Below, piece by piece: positions 55,047 through 64,000 of a stretch of DNA of 64,000 nucleotides. Position 1 is the stretch's first letter. The number at the start of each line of letters is the position of its first letter. The translations under genes were made by a program, and so were the position numbers. The notes beneath the pieces are model-generated. The model saw nothing but the letters and a program-made list of their open reading frames with translations, did not search any database and was not told the DNA's origin. Location: the NCBI GenBank assembly GCA_036924085.1, contig JAVGWX010000002.1, positions 45,998,666 to 46,062,665 on the forward strand, read 5' to 3'. This DNA comes from Ariolimax columbianus. Its lineage: Eukaryota; Mollusca; Gastropoda; Stylommatophora; Arionidae.

Positions 55047-56037
55047 AGAGTGTAACTGAGTGGTATAAAGTAAAAAGTGGCGTACCACCGGGCTCAGTTT
55101 TGGGACCAATATTGTTCTTGATATACATAAGCGATTTGGACATTGATATATGATTCATGAATTATGATATGATCCAAATTTGAGGATGACACAAAACTAT
55201 GTAGGAGTATCTCATCTATAGCACAAGTAGATATATTGAGATTGGATTTAGATAACATTCAAGACTTGTCTGTAAGATGGCAAATGGAGTTCAATATAGA
55301 TAAATGTACAGATCCAATATGGAACATAATTACAGAATGGGCGAGAACAATATTAGAATGACAGATAAGGAAAGGGACCTAGGGGTTATAATAGATCATA
55401 CAGGTAAAGTGAGTGAGCAAGTCCAGGTAGCAGTGAATAAGGCAAATGCAATGTTGGGTGTGATAACAAGAAATATTAAACATAGGAAGTGATAGTCAAA
55501 CTGTGTAAAGGATTGGTTAGACCTAGATTGGAGTACTGTGTACAGGTGTGGGGTCCTTATCGTAGAGGAAATATAAACATACTGGAAAGGATACAAAGAA
55601 GAGCAACAAAACTAATAGTGGGATTCCAGAATTACAGTTATGAGGAAAGACTCAGAAAAACTGTCTTACAGTGTCTAAAAATTAAAAGAATTCAATGTGA
55701 CATACAGGTTTATAAGATAATCAATGGAAAGGTTAAATTAGACTATTACAAGGTTTTCAAAATACGCCCACCAACAACGAGGACAAGAGGGCACAGATAC
55801 AGATTAACTAAAGAAAGGTCCAGATTGGATATTAGTAAATATTTATTTTTTTAATCACAAGAGTGGTGAATGATTGGAATGCATTTGCCCAGGAGGTAGT
55901 GGAGGCAGAGACAGTTAATGCATTTAAGAATAGATTGGATGCGCATAGCTTTTAGAACAGGGTAATGCAAATGTAACTGGTTGTATACAGATCCTGGTGA
56001 GTCTTCTAAACCAGTATAAAAACGTTAAGTTAAGTCA
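55047..56037 (+). pseudogene. CR1-like LINE, copy D
   Basis: Plus strand: [31 protein letters not shown], then FEDDTKLCRSIS (motif C, family form FADD or YADD, here with E for A), VRWQMEFNIDKCT, MEHNYRMGENNIRMTDKERD, LGVIIDHTGKVSEQVQVAVN, CKGLVRPRLEYCVQVWGPYR, LIVGFQNYSYEERLRKTVLQ, RGHRYRLTKERSRLDISKYL and the CR1 3' end with ACGTTAAGTTAAG. Frames break near 55305, 55490 and 55850. It is truncated 5' in the palm. Confidence 0.9.
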
Positions 56038-56040
56038 TAA

Positions 56041-56995
56041 CTGGGTCAAAAATTTCAGATGGTAGAAACTATAGCGGGAATAGGGGAAAAGGGAATCCAG
56101 ACAGATTTAGAAAGGGAATTTATTACAGAAAATTATCTTAGGAGAGTATACCACCAGAAACATAGATACACGTATATACAGATGGCTCATCTAACAAAGC
56201 CACATCCAATTGAGGTGGAGGGGTCTATTACAGACTAAGAAATGGAGAAGAAAAAACTCAAGTATTAACAACGGGAATATATTCCAATAGCTTCCGCACA
56301 GAAGCAGAATCACTTAATCCGCAGCTGAGCTTGTAATCCAAGATAAAGATATCCACCAAGAGAACAGTATTCCTGACTGATGTCGCGTCAGTATTAGCAG
56401 CGCTAAAACAACACAAAGATGAAAATCTCGAGCAATGTATGTTCTCCCTGACATGGCTCTCGGCAGAACACCCAAGGTTGGTCATACAGTGGATCCCATC
56501 CCACTGCAATATTGAAGGCAATGAAGCTGCAGATAAACTAGCTACGTGTGGAGGAGCATCCCTACAAACAGACCGGAGTAGCACATATAGTGTGGCCAAG
56601 ACCATAATTAAAGCCAACCAGGGAAAAATGGGCTGATCAACACTTCGACTTCCAAAAAGAAGACAGCTACTATAACTTAACTAGAGAAGAGCAAGTCATC
56701 ATCTTCAGACTGAGAACTGGGCATAACAGACTCAAGAGTCATCTTTACAACAAAATGAGGATTGGGACAGATGGCAAGTATCCATGTGGGAAGAATACGG
56801 TGACCGTGGAAAACACATACAAAGCTGCATGTTCACGCAGGAGAAGAGAGAACAATAGTGACTTCGCCGCGAGACAGATATGAGACAAAATCTGCATGAA
56901 GATAAAACAGCCTTACGAACAATGATGTCCATTGTAAGAGAAACCGGACCTTGATCTGAGTACGAACAAAGAAGAAGAAGAAAAAGAAGAAGATT
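56041..56995 (+). pseudogene. LINE V copy 3: full RNase H domain and 3' end
   Basis: Begins directly after CR1-D. A linker (GIQTDLEREFITENYLRRVY) is followed by RNase H: YTDGSSNK (first D), a stop, GGGVYYRL, RTEAESL (E), a stop, VFLTDVASVLAALKQ (D) and VIQWIPSHCNIEGNEAADKL (last D). All four catalytic acids are readable, but two in-frame stops break the domain. After 56630 the frame shifts through DSYYNLTREEQVIIFRLRTG and HNRLKSH-like text to a GAAGAAGAAG tail at 56970-56993. Confidence 0.85.
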
Positions 56996-57079
56996 GCAGC
57001 ATAAGTATTTGTGCAGCGGTTGGGGGAAATGATACAAACTCACAAGCGAGTAACGACTGACAATGTAAAAAGGAGGACC

Positions 57080-57300
57080 CCCATGGTTTAGCCTGCAGCA
57101 CAATGCATGACCCCCACCTGGAGCGAGACGTTTCGTGAATGACGAAGAGATTGAGCGTTTGTGCAAATATGGCTGAGACAGCAGACCAAAGACTTCTACA
57201 CTTCAAGTAATGGCGCACTGGTAAAGCGATGGGATAATGTATCAATGTTGATAGAAATTATATTAAGAAATAAGGGACAATGTGGGTGCAGTAATAAATG
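57080..57300 (+). pseudogene. mariner-type transposase remnant, internally deleted
   Basis: CATGGTTTAGCCTGCAGCAC and AATGCATGA match the left edge of the mariner remnant at 1-30. The text then jumps to the 3' part: ACGTTTCGTGAATGACGAAG, WLRQQTKDFYTSSNGALVKRW and GATAATGTATCAATGTTGAT, ending near a GTAATAAATGG that also follows the first remnant. The catalytic middle is missing. Confidence 0.75.
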
Positions 57301-58012
57301 GTTTTCCAGTTAATTTTTCAGTAGCCATTCGTGACCAATTTACTGACTTGCCCTCGTACAGTAAAGCCTCTAACACTTCAAACCCGACAGCACCCGCTGC
57401 TATGGGACTACCTTTGTTTTCTAAACCTGGAAAATTGTCCTAAAATATGGCACACTCTGGAAAATAATCAGCATTATAACAAAAGTACAAAAAATAAATA
57501 AAATCACAAAAACAACCAAATGGAAACGTAAAATAAATCTAACTCACTTCATTCTGAGACCAGCACAGTCAGAAGAAAAAAAACCTAGCCCTGAATCCGG
57601 CCACTGTTAACTTCCCTGTGGCCAAAATAAGGAAAATGTTTGTCTAAAGATTGACCCCTTAATCAACCAAAATATTTTGTAGGACGTGGTGCATGTTCCG
57701 GTAGAAACAATTGTTACATTTCGCACATGGTTTTATGATATGTGTGTACTGTAATGGAAATAGAATTGGATTTTCCCCAAGGGATGGAGAATCGACTGCA
57801 TGCTAAGGTGTAATCTCATATGTCTACTTATGTCACTAGGCGTCGGTGGGAGATGACATCTTCTTTCCTGTATCCTATGAATGACTGTAACTGTTTTCAA
57901 TAGATGCTTCTTGAGTTTTTTTAAACACTGTGTCGACTTATCGTGCTCTTGGAATATCGTGTATAAGGGACAACAAGCAACGGTCAGAATAGCTGGAGTG
58001 ACGTCGGGATGG
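57301..58012. other. unassigned stretch
   Basis: No gene or recurring repeat recognised. AT-rich around 57460-57560. Confidence 0.4.
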
Positions 58013-58104
58013 TTTGGCTTGGCTTCGTTCTCAATCTCCCGCTATCAAACCCTGATACGGGCCTAAATAGCAGAATGTAGTCCAGAGAAGGGAATGCGTT
58101 GTTC
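58013..58104 (-). repeat. repeat family X, short 3' end with (GCCAA) tail
   Basis: GGCTTGGCTTCGTTCTCAAT, CTCCCGCTATCAAACCCTGA, AGCAGAATGTAGTCCAGAGA, then a sharp junction with the protein remnant to the right. Confidence 0.8.
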
Positions 58105-59640
58105 CACTGGTGAGCGCACAACGGTAGTCCAGCATTGAAGTGGGCCAGTTTCTGTGTCGTTTCTCCATCTTGACAATGTCCTGGCGAAAAAGTTCACCGT
58201 GTTAAACTAGCCATGTCATAGTTGGTGTGTAAGAAATCCAATTGGAAACGGATAAAGTGGATCGTTAAGGATATATTGCAGCCAAGTTTTTGATACAGAG
58301 ATATGTCCTCAGCCAGTTCCTTGATGTTTTCTGATCTGACATTTCCTGAGGAAGTTAGATGAGACTAGATGAAGCGCATTCCCAGCTTGTTCCTGGTCAC
58401 CCTCTATCAGTTTGTCTAACATTTCGTCTCTGAGGAGTTCGCGAATCTGAGGACCAACAAAAATACCCACTTTAATTTCGATTCAGTTCAGACGAGGGAT
58501 TTTGTCAACCGAGTACTTGAAAGCTGATCCAATACAATACGGTCTTTGGCTTTAACAAAATGTGTCATCACATTGAGTGGGGCTTGGCTTGGCTTCGTTC
58601 GTGCTCAATCTCTCGCTACCAAAGCCTGACACGGGCCTAAGTAGCAGAATGTAGTCCAGAGAACGGAATGCGTTGTGTCGTAGTTTACAACTTGACTGCG
58701 ATTTTGCACCTTTCGGTCCAACACATCCGACTTCAGCAAGCATTTTTTTAGTACCTGGTTAGCATTTCCTCTTCAATCCCTTCTTCTTAGCCAGTCTGCT
58801 CTGTTGCAACCGGTTATCCAGGATCATCACGTGAAGGCGTAGAAGGGTCTTGGCAGCTCTGGCTCGCTGGCCCTGACGCTAGCAGTCAGCTATGGGTCGA
58901 TGACCACTGCAGCTCATGCGCTCACATTGAGTGTGATGTGTAGGGAATGTAACAAGAGTTTGTGCGTTTCTGCCAGTGCTGGGTGTTGCACATTCTTCTC
59001 TCCGATCTTCAAAGGTTTTCTTTGATGCCAGTCTCTCTTCACGTAGTGCATAGTCTTTGCTCTGCTGTCCCTATCATTTAAGGAACATCAGCACATCAGT
59101 ACATCCCAGCTGTAGACTCATCAGCAGTGCCACAGCCTGCATGTCTTAACAGAGAGGTCATCCATACTTGCTGTATTGAAGACAGCTGAAGCGATATTTT
59201 AGGTATTCGTAAGTTTTTTTCGTGCATACAGGCTGTCCGACTGGAATGGATGGATGTCGGTTTCTGTTAAGCAGCAAGACGGCCTTAAGATTCAATTAAG
59301 AGGAAAGCTCACAGTTTTAGCAGCAGATCATGTTTGATTCTCTGAGCATTTACCAGGCCATCTACATCGGAGTAGAATACATGCTTCTTTTCTGAAGTAA
59401 GAAACAACCCTCATGACTACAGAACAAATTAACTCGGACGTTTTCTTTGAGATGATTCCATCGTTTAAGCTGTGTTCTAAGTATTTCCGCTTTGACCTTG
59501 GACAGCCCGAGATCGTGAACAGGATAAGTCAGTTCTTCTCGAGTGAACATGTGTGGCAGAGGATGCGCCGTGGCAGATCTACGGATCATCAATAGGCGCC
59601 GAAGGCTGCGGATAACCCGACCTTGGTCCGTCTCGATCAT
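58105..59640 (-). pseudogene. remnant of a repetitive animal protein family with a GIFVGPQIREL block
   Basis: Minus-strand pieces in order: ELTYPVHDLGLSKVKAEILR and TQLKRWNHLKENVRV (59570-59430), LKAVLLLNRNRHPSIPVGQ (near 59280), QAVALLMSLQLGCTDVLMFL (near 59130), HSLHITLNVMTHFVKAKD across an inserted X copy, GIFVGPQIRELLRDEMLDKL (near 58465), LGCNIS-like text, and HGELFRQDIVKMEKRHRN, NWPTSMLDYRCAL (58200-58105). I know this block order from many uncharacterised multi-copy genes of arthropods and other invertebrates (family form PLHIKLGLMKNFVKAMD ... HGERFHQDI). Their function is unknown to me and they may be transposon genes. Stops and shifts make this copy non-coding. Confidence 0.75.
58580..58921 (-). 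mobile_element. repeat family X copy inserted in the GPQIREL remnant, 12-bp target duplication
   Basis: TCACATTGAGTG occurs at 58568-58579 and 58922-58933, immediately outside a 342-bp X copy. The copy is truncated at its 5' end (it stops at GCGCATGAGCTGC) and carries a CCAAGCCAAGCC 3' tail. Tail, truncation and target duplication together show insertion by target-primed reverse transcription. Confidence 0.92.
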
Positions 59641-59641
59641 C

Positions 59642-59728
59642 ATGGCTTGGCTTGGCTTCGTTCATTCTCAATCTCCCACTACCAAACACTAAAAGGGCTT
59701 AAATAGCAGAATGTAGTCCAGAGATCGT
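59642..59728 (-). repeat. repeat family X, short 3' end with (GCCAA) tail
   Basis: GGCTTGGCTTGGCTTCGTTC, CTCAATCTCCCACTACCAAA and GCAGAATGTAGTCCAGAGA. It is cut off after about 85 bp. Confidence 0.82.
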
Positions 59729-59924
59729 TTGAATTGATGAACTATGTATTTTGAGATTCGGGAACAAGAAGTCCTTTGCCGTGTAGGACATGAGAGAGCA
59801 GACTATATATTCTGGCTAGCTATTTCCAGGCAGAAGTAAGTTATTTTCATTGCTTGGCCTTCTGCACCCCATAGAAAAAGCAAATGATATCGCCAACTCG
59901 CGCAGAAGTTGAATGGATGGACGG

Positions 59925-60235
<311 letters not shown>

Positions 60236-60472
60236 AACCTATACTAATAACAAATAATTCGATTCAAATTAACATCTCCAATGACACTGTCGCAAAAGCG
60301 ATACAAGGTTGATGGCGTATATGGTTATCTCTAAACAATTGAGATTATAGGAAAGAAAGAATAGTATGATGGTCTAGACGTTTGAATCTGTAGAAATGAA
60401 GAATACACAACGTCATGGACAACTACTAAGGATGCCGATTCGTATCTAACAATGCAAGCTCAAAATCAGATA

Positions 60473-60858
60473 TCAACATGTAAGCAGATCAACAAGTATC
60501 ATAGACCGACTTACAGACATCAACATGTAAACATACCAACTAGTCTCATAGACCGACTTACAGACATCAACATGTAAGCAGATCAACAAGTATCATAGAC
60601 CGACTTACAGACATCAACATGTAAACATACCAACAAGTCTCATAGACCGACTTACAGACATCAACATGTAAGCAGATCAACAAGTATCATAGACCGACTT
60701 ACAGACATCAACATGTAAACATACCAACAAGTCTCATAGACCGACTTACAGACATCAACATGTAAGCAGATCAACAAGTATCATAGACCGACTTACAGAC
60801 ATCAACATGTAAACATACCAACAAGTCTCATAGACCGACTTACAGACATCAACATGTA
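60473..60858. repeat. 94-bp dimeric tandem repeat
   Basis: Two 47-bp halves alternate: GTAAGCAGATCAACAAGTAT and GTAAACATACCAACAAGTCT, each followed by CATAGACCGACTTACAGACA and TCAACAT. The first half starts at 60480, 60574, 60668 and 60762, exactly 94 bp apart, with very few differences. Confidence 0.97.
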
Positions 60859-60925
60859 AATATAACGTCTAGATGTATAGCCTGACTTTATGTAATCACA
60901 CATTTCTTCATTTTTATTGCAAAGC

Positions 60926-61617
60926 GTATAGTGGTGTTCCAACCCTAGGAGGCTAGTGTATAGTGGTGTTCCAACCCTAGGAGGCTAGCGTATAGTTGTG
61001 TTCCAACCCTAGGAGGCTAGTGTATAGTGGTGTTCCAACCCTAGGAGGCTAGCGTATAGTGGTGTTCCAACCCTAGGAGGCTAGCGTATAGTGGTGTTCC
61101 AACCCTAGGAGGCTAGTGTATAGTGGTGTTCCAACCCTAGGAGGCTAGCGTATAGTGGTGTTCCAACCCTAGGAGGCTAGTCTATAGTGGTGTTCCAACC
61201 CTAGGAGGCTAGCGTATAGTGGTGTTCTTCTAACCCTGGGAGGCTAGCGTATAGTGGTGTTCTTCTAACCCTGGGAGGCTAGCGTATAGTGGTGTTCTTC
61301 TAACCCTGGGAGGCTAGTGTATAGTGGTGTTCCAACCCTAGGAGGCTAGCGTATAGTGGTGTTCTTCTAACCCTGGGAGGCTAGCGTATAGTGGTATTCT
61401 TCTAACCCTGGGAGGCTAGTGTATAGTGGTGTTCCAACCCTAGGAGGCTAGCGTATAGTGGTGTTCTTCTAACCCTGGGAGGCTAGCGTATAGTGGTATT
61501 CTTCTAACCCTGGGAGGCTAGTGTATAGTGGTGTTCCAACCCTAGGAGGCTAGCGTATAGCTGTGTTCTACTAACCTTGGGAGGCTAGCGTATAATGGTG
61601 TTCTTCTAACCCTGGTA
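60926..61617. repeat. 32/35-bp minisatellite
   Basis: About 21 units. The 32-bp form is GCGTATAGTGGTGTTCCAAC plus CCTAGGAGGCTA; the 35-bp form has GTGTTCTTCTAACCCTGGGA. The left half is all 32-bp units. In the right half a 32+35+35 block (102 bp, its third unit with GGTATTC) is repeated. Confidence 0.97.
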
Positions 61618-62243
61618 CTCAGACAACCGAATTATTTTAGGTTTTACTGGAAATCTCTGCTCTCACCATTAGGCCCACCATCTGGTCTACTTCAGGACAG
61701 GAACTATGCACTTCGAATGGCTCAGGGCCCAAAACTCGTCAACCCCAAGTTCGGCCGCGGGTTTGTTCCTCACTATTCAATAACTCTTTTAATCTCTCGT
61801 GCTACTCACTTGTTGTTTCGTCTAGGTCAGCTGTTCTTAACCTTTTCGTAACCGATGACCCCCTTTATATATCTTATGTTGCCGCGGACACCCCCCCCCC
61901 CTCCCCCCCCCAAAAAAAAATATTTCATATATGAAAATGTTTTTGAATTAATTCTCTGTGTGTTTACAATAGTAAACAATGTCTGCAAATGAAAATGTTA
62001 AAGGGATGTTTTGTAAACAAGAAAATATAATAAAAATAAATTTTCTTTTGCCGTCCAATTGGAATGAAACCTCCATATCCGTAGATAACACTATCAATTT
62101 TATTTTGTTATACACCTACATTTACACAATCTAAGAAATTAACATCAGTAGTTAAGCACAAATAACATTATAATACAAGTTTATATTGTTCACAATGTGA
62201 GGGTGATGTGATGCCAACTAATGTTCACTTAATATTCAATTAT

Positions 62244-62470
62244 ATTTAACTTAACGTTTTTATACTGGTTTAGAAAACTCATCAGTCTTTATACGATCAG
62301 TTACATTTGCATTACCCTGCTCTAAAAGCTATGCGCATCCAATCTATTCTTAAATGCATTAACTATCCCTCCCGACACTACTTCCTGGGGTAATGTATTC
62401 CAAGGCTTCACCACTCTCTGACTAAAAATATATTTCCTAATATCCAATCTGGACCTTTTTTTAGTTAATT
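62244..62470 (-). pseudogene. CR1-like LINE, copy E (3' end only)
   Basis: AACTTAACGTTTTTATACTG, GTTTAGAAAACTC, GAAATGCATTAACTATCCC-like text and TTCACCACTCTCTGACTAAA match the 3' ends of copies A and C on the same strand. It ends near TTTTTTTAGTTAAT. Confidence 0.88.
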
Positions 62471-62530
62471 TTTCTGATACATATCCTTCTGAAACAATTT
62501 TACCGGTACTCGACTATCCATATTCTCTGT

Positions 62531-62633
62531 TTAATTAAACTCTCAGAGGCTTAGAAGACAGTCCTACTCCAGCGTCAAAATTGGTTGTAAATGCAAATAA
62601 ACTGTTTACTTTTTTTTATGTGAGGGCTGGGAT
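62531..62633. repeat. left arm of a direct repeat flanking an X copy
   Basis: CAGAGGCTTAGAAGACAGTC, CTACTCCAGCGTCAAAATTG, GTTGTAAATGCAAATAAACT and GTTTACTTTTTTTTATGTGA, then GGGCTG, match the sequence at 63060-63165 with few differences. Confidence 0.9.
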
Positions 62634-63055
62634 CAAGATGCTGAGCAGCGCATGAGCTGCAGTGGTCAGCGACTCATAGCTGACTGCTAGTGTCAGGGCC
62701 AGCGAACCAGAGCTGAGTAGAGCATGAGCTGCGGTGGTCAGCGACTCATAGCTGACTGCAAGCGTCAGGGCCAGCGAACCAATGCTGCCAAGACCCTTCT
62801 ACACCTCTACGCGGTGATCCTGGATAACAGGCTGCAGCAGGGCAGACTGGCTAAGGAGAAGGGAACGAAGAGGGAATGTTAACCCGGTACTCAAAAAATG
62901 CTTGCTGAAGTCGGATGTGTTGGACTGAAAGGTGAAAATATCGCACTCTAGCTGTAAACTACGACACAACGCATTCCGTTCTCTAGACTACATTCTGCTA
63001 CTTAAGACCTTTCAGTGTTTGGTAGTGGGAGATTGAGAATGAACGAAGCCAAGCC
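62634..63055 (+). repeat. repeat family X copy with an internally duplicated 5' part and (GCCAA) tail
   Basis: The first ~70 bp (GCATGAGCTGC...GGGCCAGCGAACCA) occur twice in tandem before the rest of the element, which continues to GAATGAACGAAGCCAAGCCA and AGCC. The 3' tail is the CCAAG type, as in the copies at 58013, 58580 and 59642. Confidence 0.88.
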
Positions 63056-63059
63056 AAGC

Positions 63060-63165
63060 CATTTAAACCCCCAGAGGCTTAGAAGACTGTCCTACTCCAG
63101 CGTCAAAATTGGTTGTAAATGCAATTAAAATGTTTACTTTTTTAAAAGATAGGGCTGACACTGCA
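63060..63165. repeat. right arm of the direct repeat flanking the X copy
   Basis: CCAGAGGCTTAGAAGACTGT, CCTACTCCAGCGTCAAAATT, GGTTGTAAATGCAATTAAAA, TGTTTACTTTTTTAAAAGAT and AGGGCTG repeat the left arm. Confidence 0.9.
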
Positions 63166-63277
63166 ATTCACTTACACACTTTGTTATATCGGGGCTAATA
63201 GCTGAAACGTGTTCTGAGTATGTTTTTCAATTGGTTTTTAAACTTTTTTTAAAATAACGAGAGCAGAGAATTATTTT

Positions 63278-64000
63278 TCACACAGTCATGTCGTTACGAA
63301 AGGCATCAATACTTTCAAAGTCCTCCTCGATAGTTTCGGAGTTACTATGTAAGCGATCGCATACATTTTCAAGGGATTGTTCCTTCAACTGTAATTTCAG
63401 AGCATCATCCATGGATATTTCTATGAGCTTGTCTTCCTCTGCTGCTGTATGCCCCTCTCCTACTTCAACCACATTAACTGAAAATGGAACTCTATCCAGA
63501 GTTTTGTTTGCATCAGGAGCAGGAAAATATTATCTACAACTATATAGGAAATCTTTCAAATGTCGTGTGATGTGTCCTGCTGAGACAATGATTCACTGGT
63601 TGAAGCAATAATATTTGTGAGGTTTGGAAATGTCTCATATCTACCATTCAATAGATCACAATTCCAATTTTTAATCATTGCTTCCATCTTGTTTTCAACT
63701 TGAAAAACTAAAATTGTTCTCTTTGAAGACTTGAGTATATTTAAATGAATGAAAATATCTGACAAATATGCTAATTCTACTAACCAGGAAAAATCTGGCA
63801 AACGATTGCAGTTCTTTGAAGAATATTTACACCTCGCCTCTAAATTACCAAAAACAAGGCAAAACTTTACTTCCTGTTAGCCAAAAAACTGTAAAATTAA
63901 TTTTTTTAAAGTTGATGTCATTCACTGTGCATATCTTTTCGAGGTGCTTACCAAGACTTACACGTCTGAGACTCTGACAGACAGTGACCTCTCGTACATC
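63278..64000 (-). pseudogene. hAT transposase piece (ZBED5/SCAND3 type), broken and cut by the window edge
   Basis: Minus strand: PDFSWLVELAYLSDIFIHLN (63800-63740), QVENKMEAMIKNWNCDLLNG, RYETFPNLTNIIASTSESLS, then in another frame EEDKLIEISMDDALKLQLKE and QSLENV (63440-63370) with a stop after RNDMTV at 63278. These match the region between the catalytic core and the dimerisation block of hAT transposases like the one at 2070-3902 (which has LAYLYDVFEKLN). The dimerisation block itself is not visible to the left; X and CR1 insertions occupy that side. Confidence 0.75.

Larger units (their letters stand above)
61828..64000 (-). mobile_element. hAT DNA transposon 2, one end and part of the transposase (continues off the window)
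   Basis: The left terminus CAGCTGTTCTTAACCTTTTC, then GTAACCGATGACCCCC, is the usual end sequence of ZBED-type hAT elements. Hypothetical target site GTCTAGGT precedes it. C and A runs lie at 61890-61922. Transposase pieces on the minus strand start at 63278. CR1-E and an X copy lie between. The second end is not in the window, so the extent is inferred. Confidence 0.6.

Overview
The window is non-coding, repeat-dense animal DNA. I found no intact host gene, rRNA, functional tRNA or CRISPR array. It holds degenerate LINEs of several clades, two hAT transposons of the ZBED5/SCAND3 type, mariner remnants, tRNA-derived SINEs, a candidate solo LTR and an unusual number of unrelated minisatellites. 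This mix suggests a large invertebrate genome, most likely a mollusc or another lophotrochozoan. That guess comes from the kind of LINEs and SINEs present, not from a diagnostic gene.

Layout. 0-7.1 kb: mariner remnant, LINE 3' scrap, a hAT element with both ends and an 8-bp target duplication (1536-4168), and a LINE with endonuclease, reverse transcriptase and a C2H2 tail (4334-7110). 7.2-8.2 kb: GTCCTC/CGTCA minisatellite. 8.2-12.3 kb: a long CR1-like LINE on the minus strand, interrupted by an RNase H LINE fragment. 14.0-15.8 kb: GATTGTTAGC minisatellite. 15.9-31 kb: dispersed repeats, TGATGG tracts, LINE pieces, SINEs and a 42-bp minisatellite. 31-34.3 kb: pieces of a dispersed family called X here, one apparently split by a 1255-bp TG...CA solo-LTR candidate. 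36-42 kb: SINEs, LINE pieces and short minisatellites. 42.7-46.15 kb: a large 29/31-bp minisatellite with higher-order structure. 48-57.3 kb: CR1, RNase H LINE, X and mariner pieces placed end to end. 58.1-59.6 kb: a broken copy of a repetitive protein family recognised by a GIFVGPQIREL block, split by an X insertion with a 12-bp target duplication. 60-61.6 kb: GATA tract and two more minisatellites. 61.8 kb to the edge: a second hAT element carrying CR1 and X insertions.

Family labels used here are local. Y: LINE with EN, RT and C2H2 tail. V and W: LINEs with RNase H and GAA-rich tails. U: LINE pieces with EN or RT of the RNase H LINE group. CR1-A to CR1-E: copies of one CR1-like family with a TTAAG-type 3' tail. 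X: about 360-bp family with a GAACGAAG end and either (GAA)n or (GCCAA)n tails. Z: SINE-like repeat with a CAA-rich tail. S/T: tRNA-derived SINEs sharing a CAGCTGTAAATGGGTACC-like core. Q and R: unclassified two-copy repeats.

All protein-family calls come from reading translations and recalling family motifs. No search was run.
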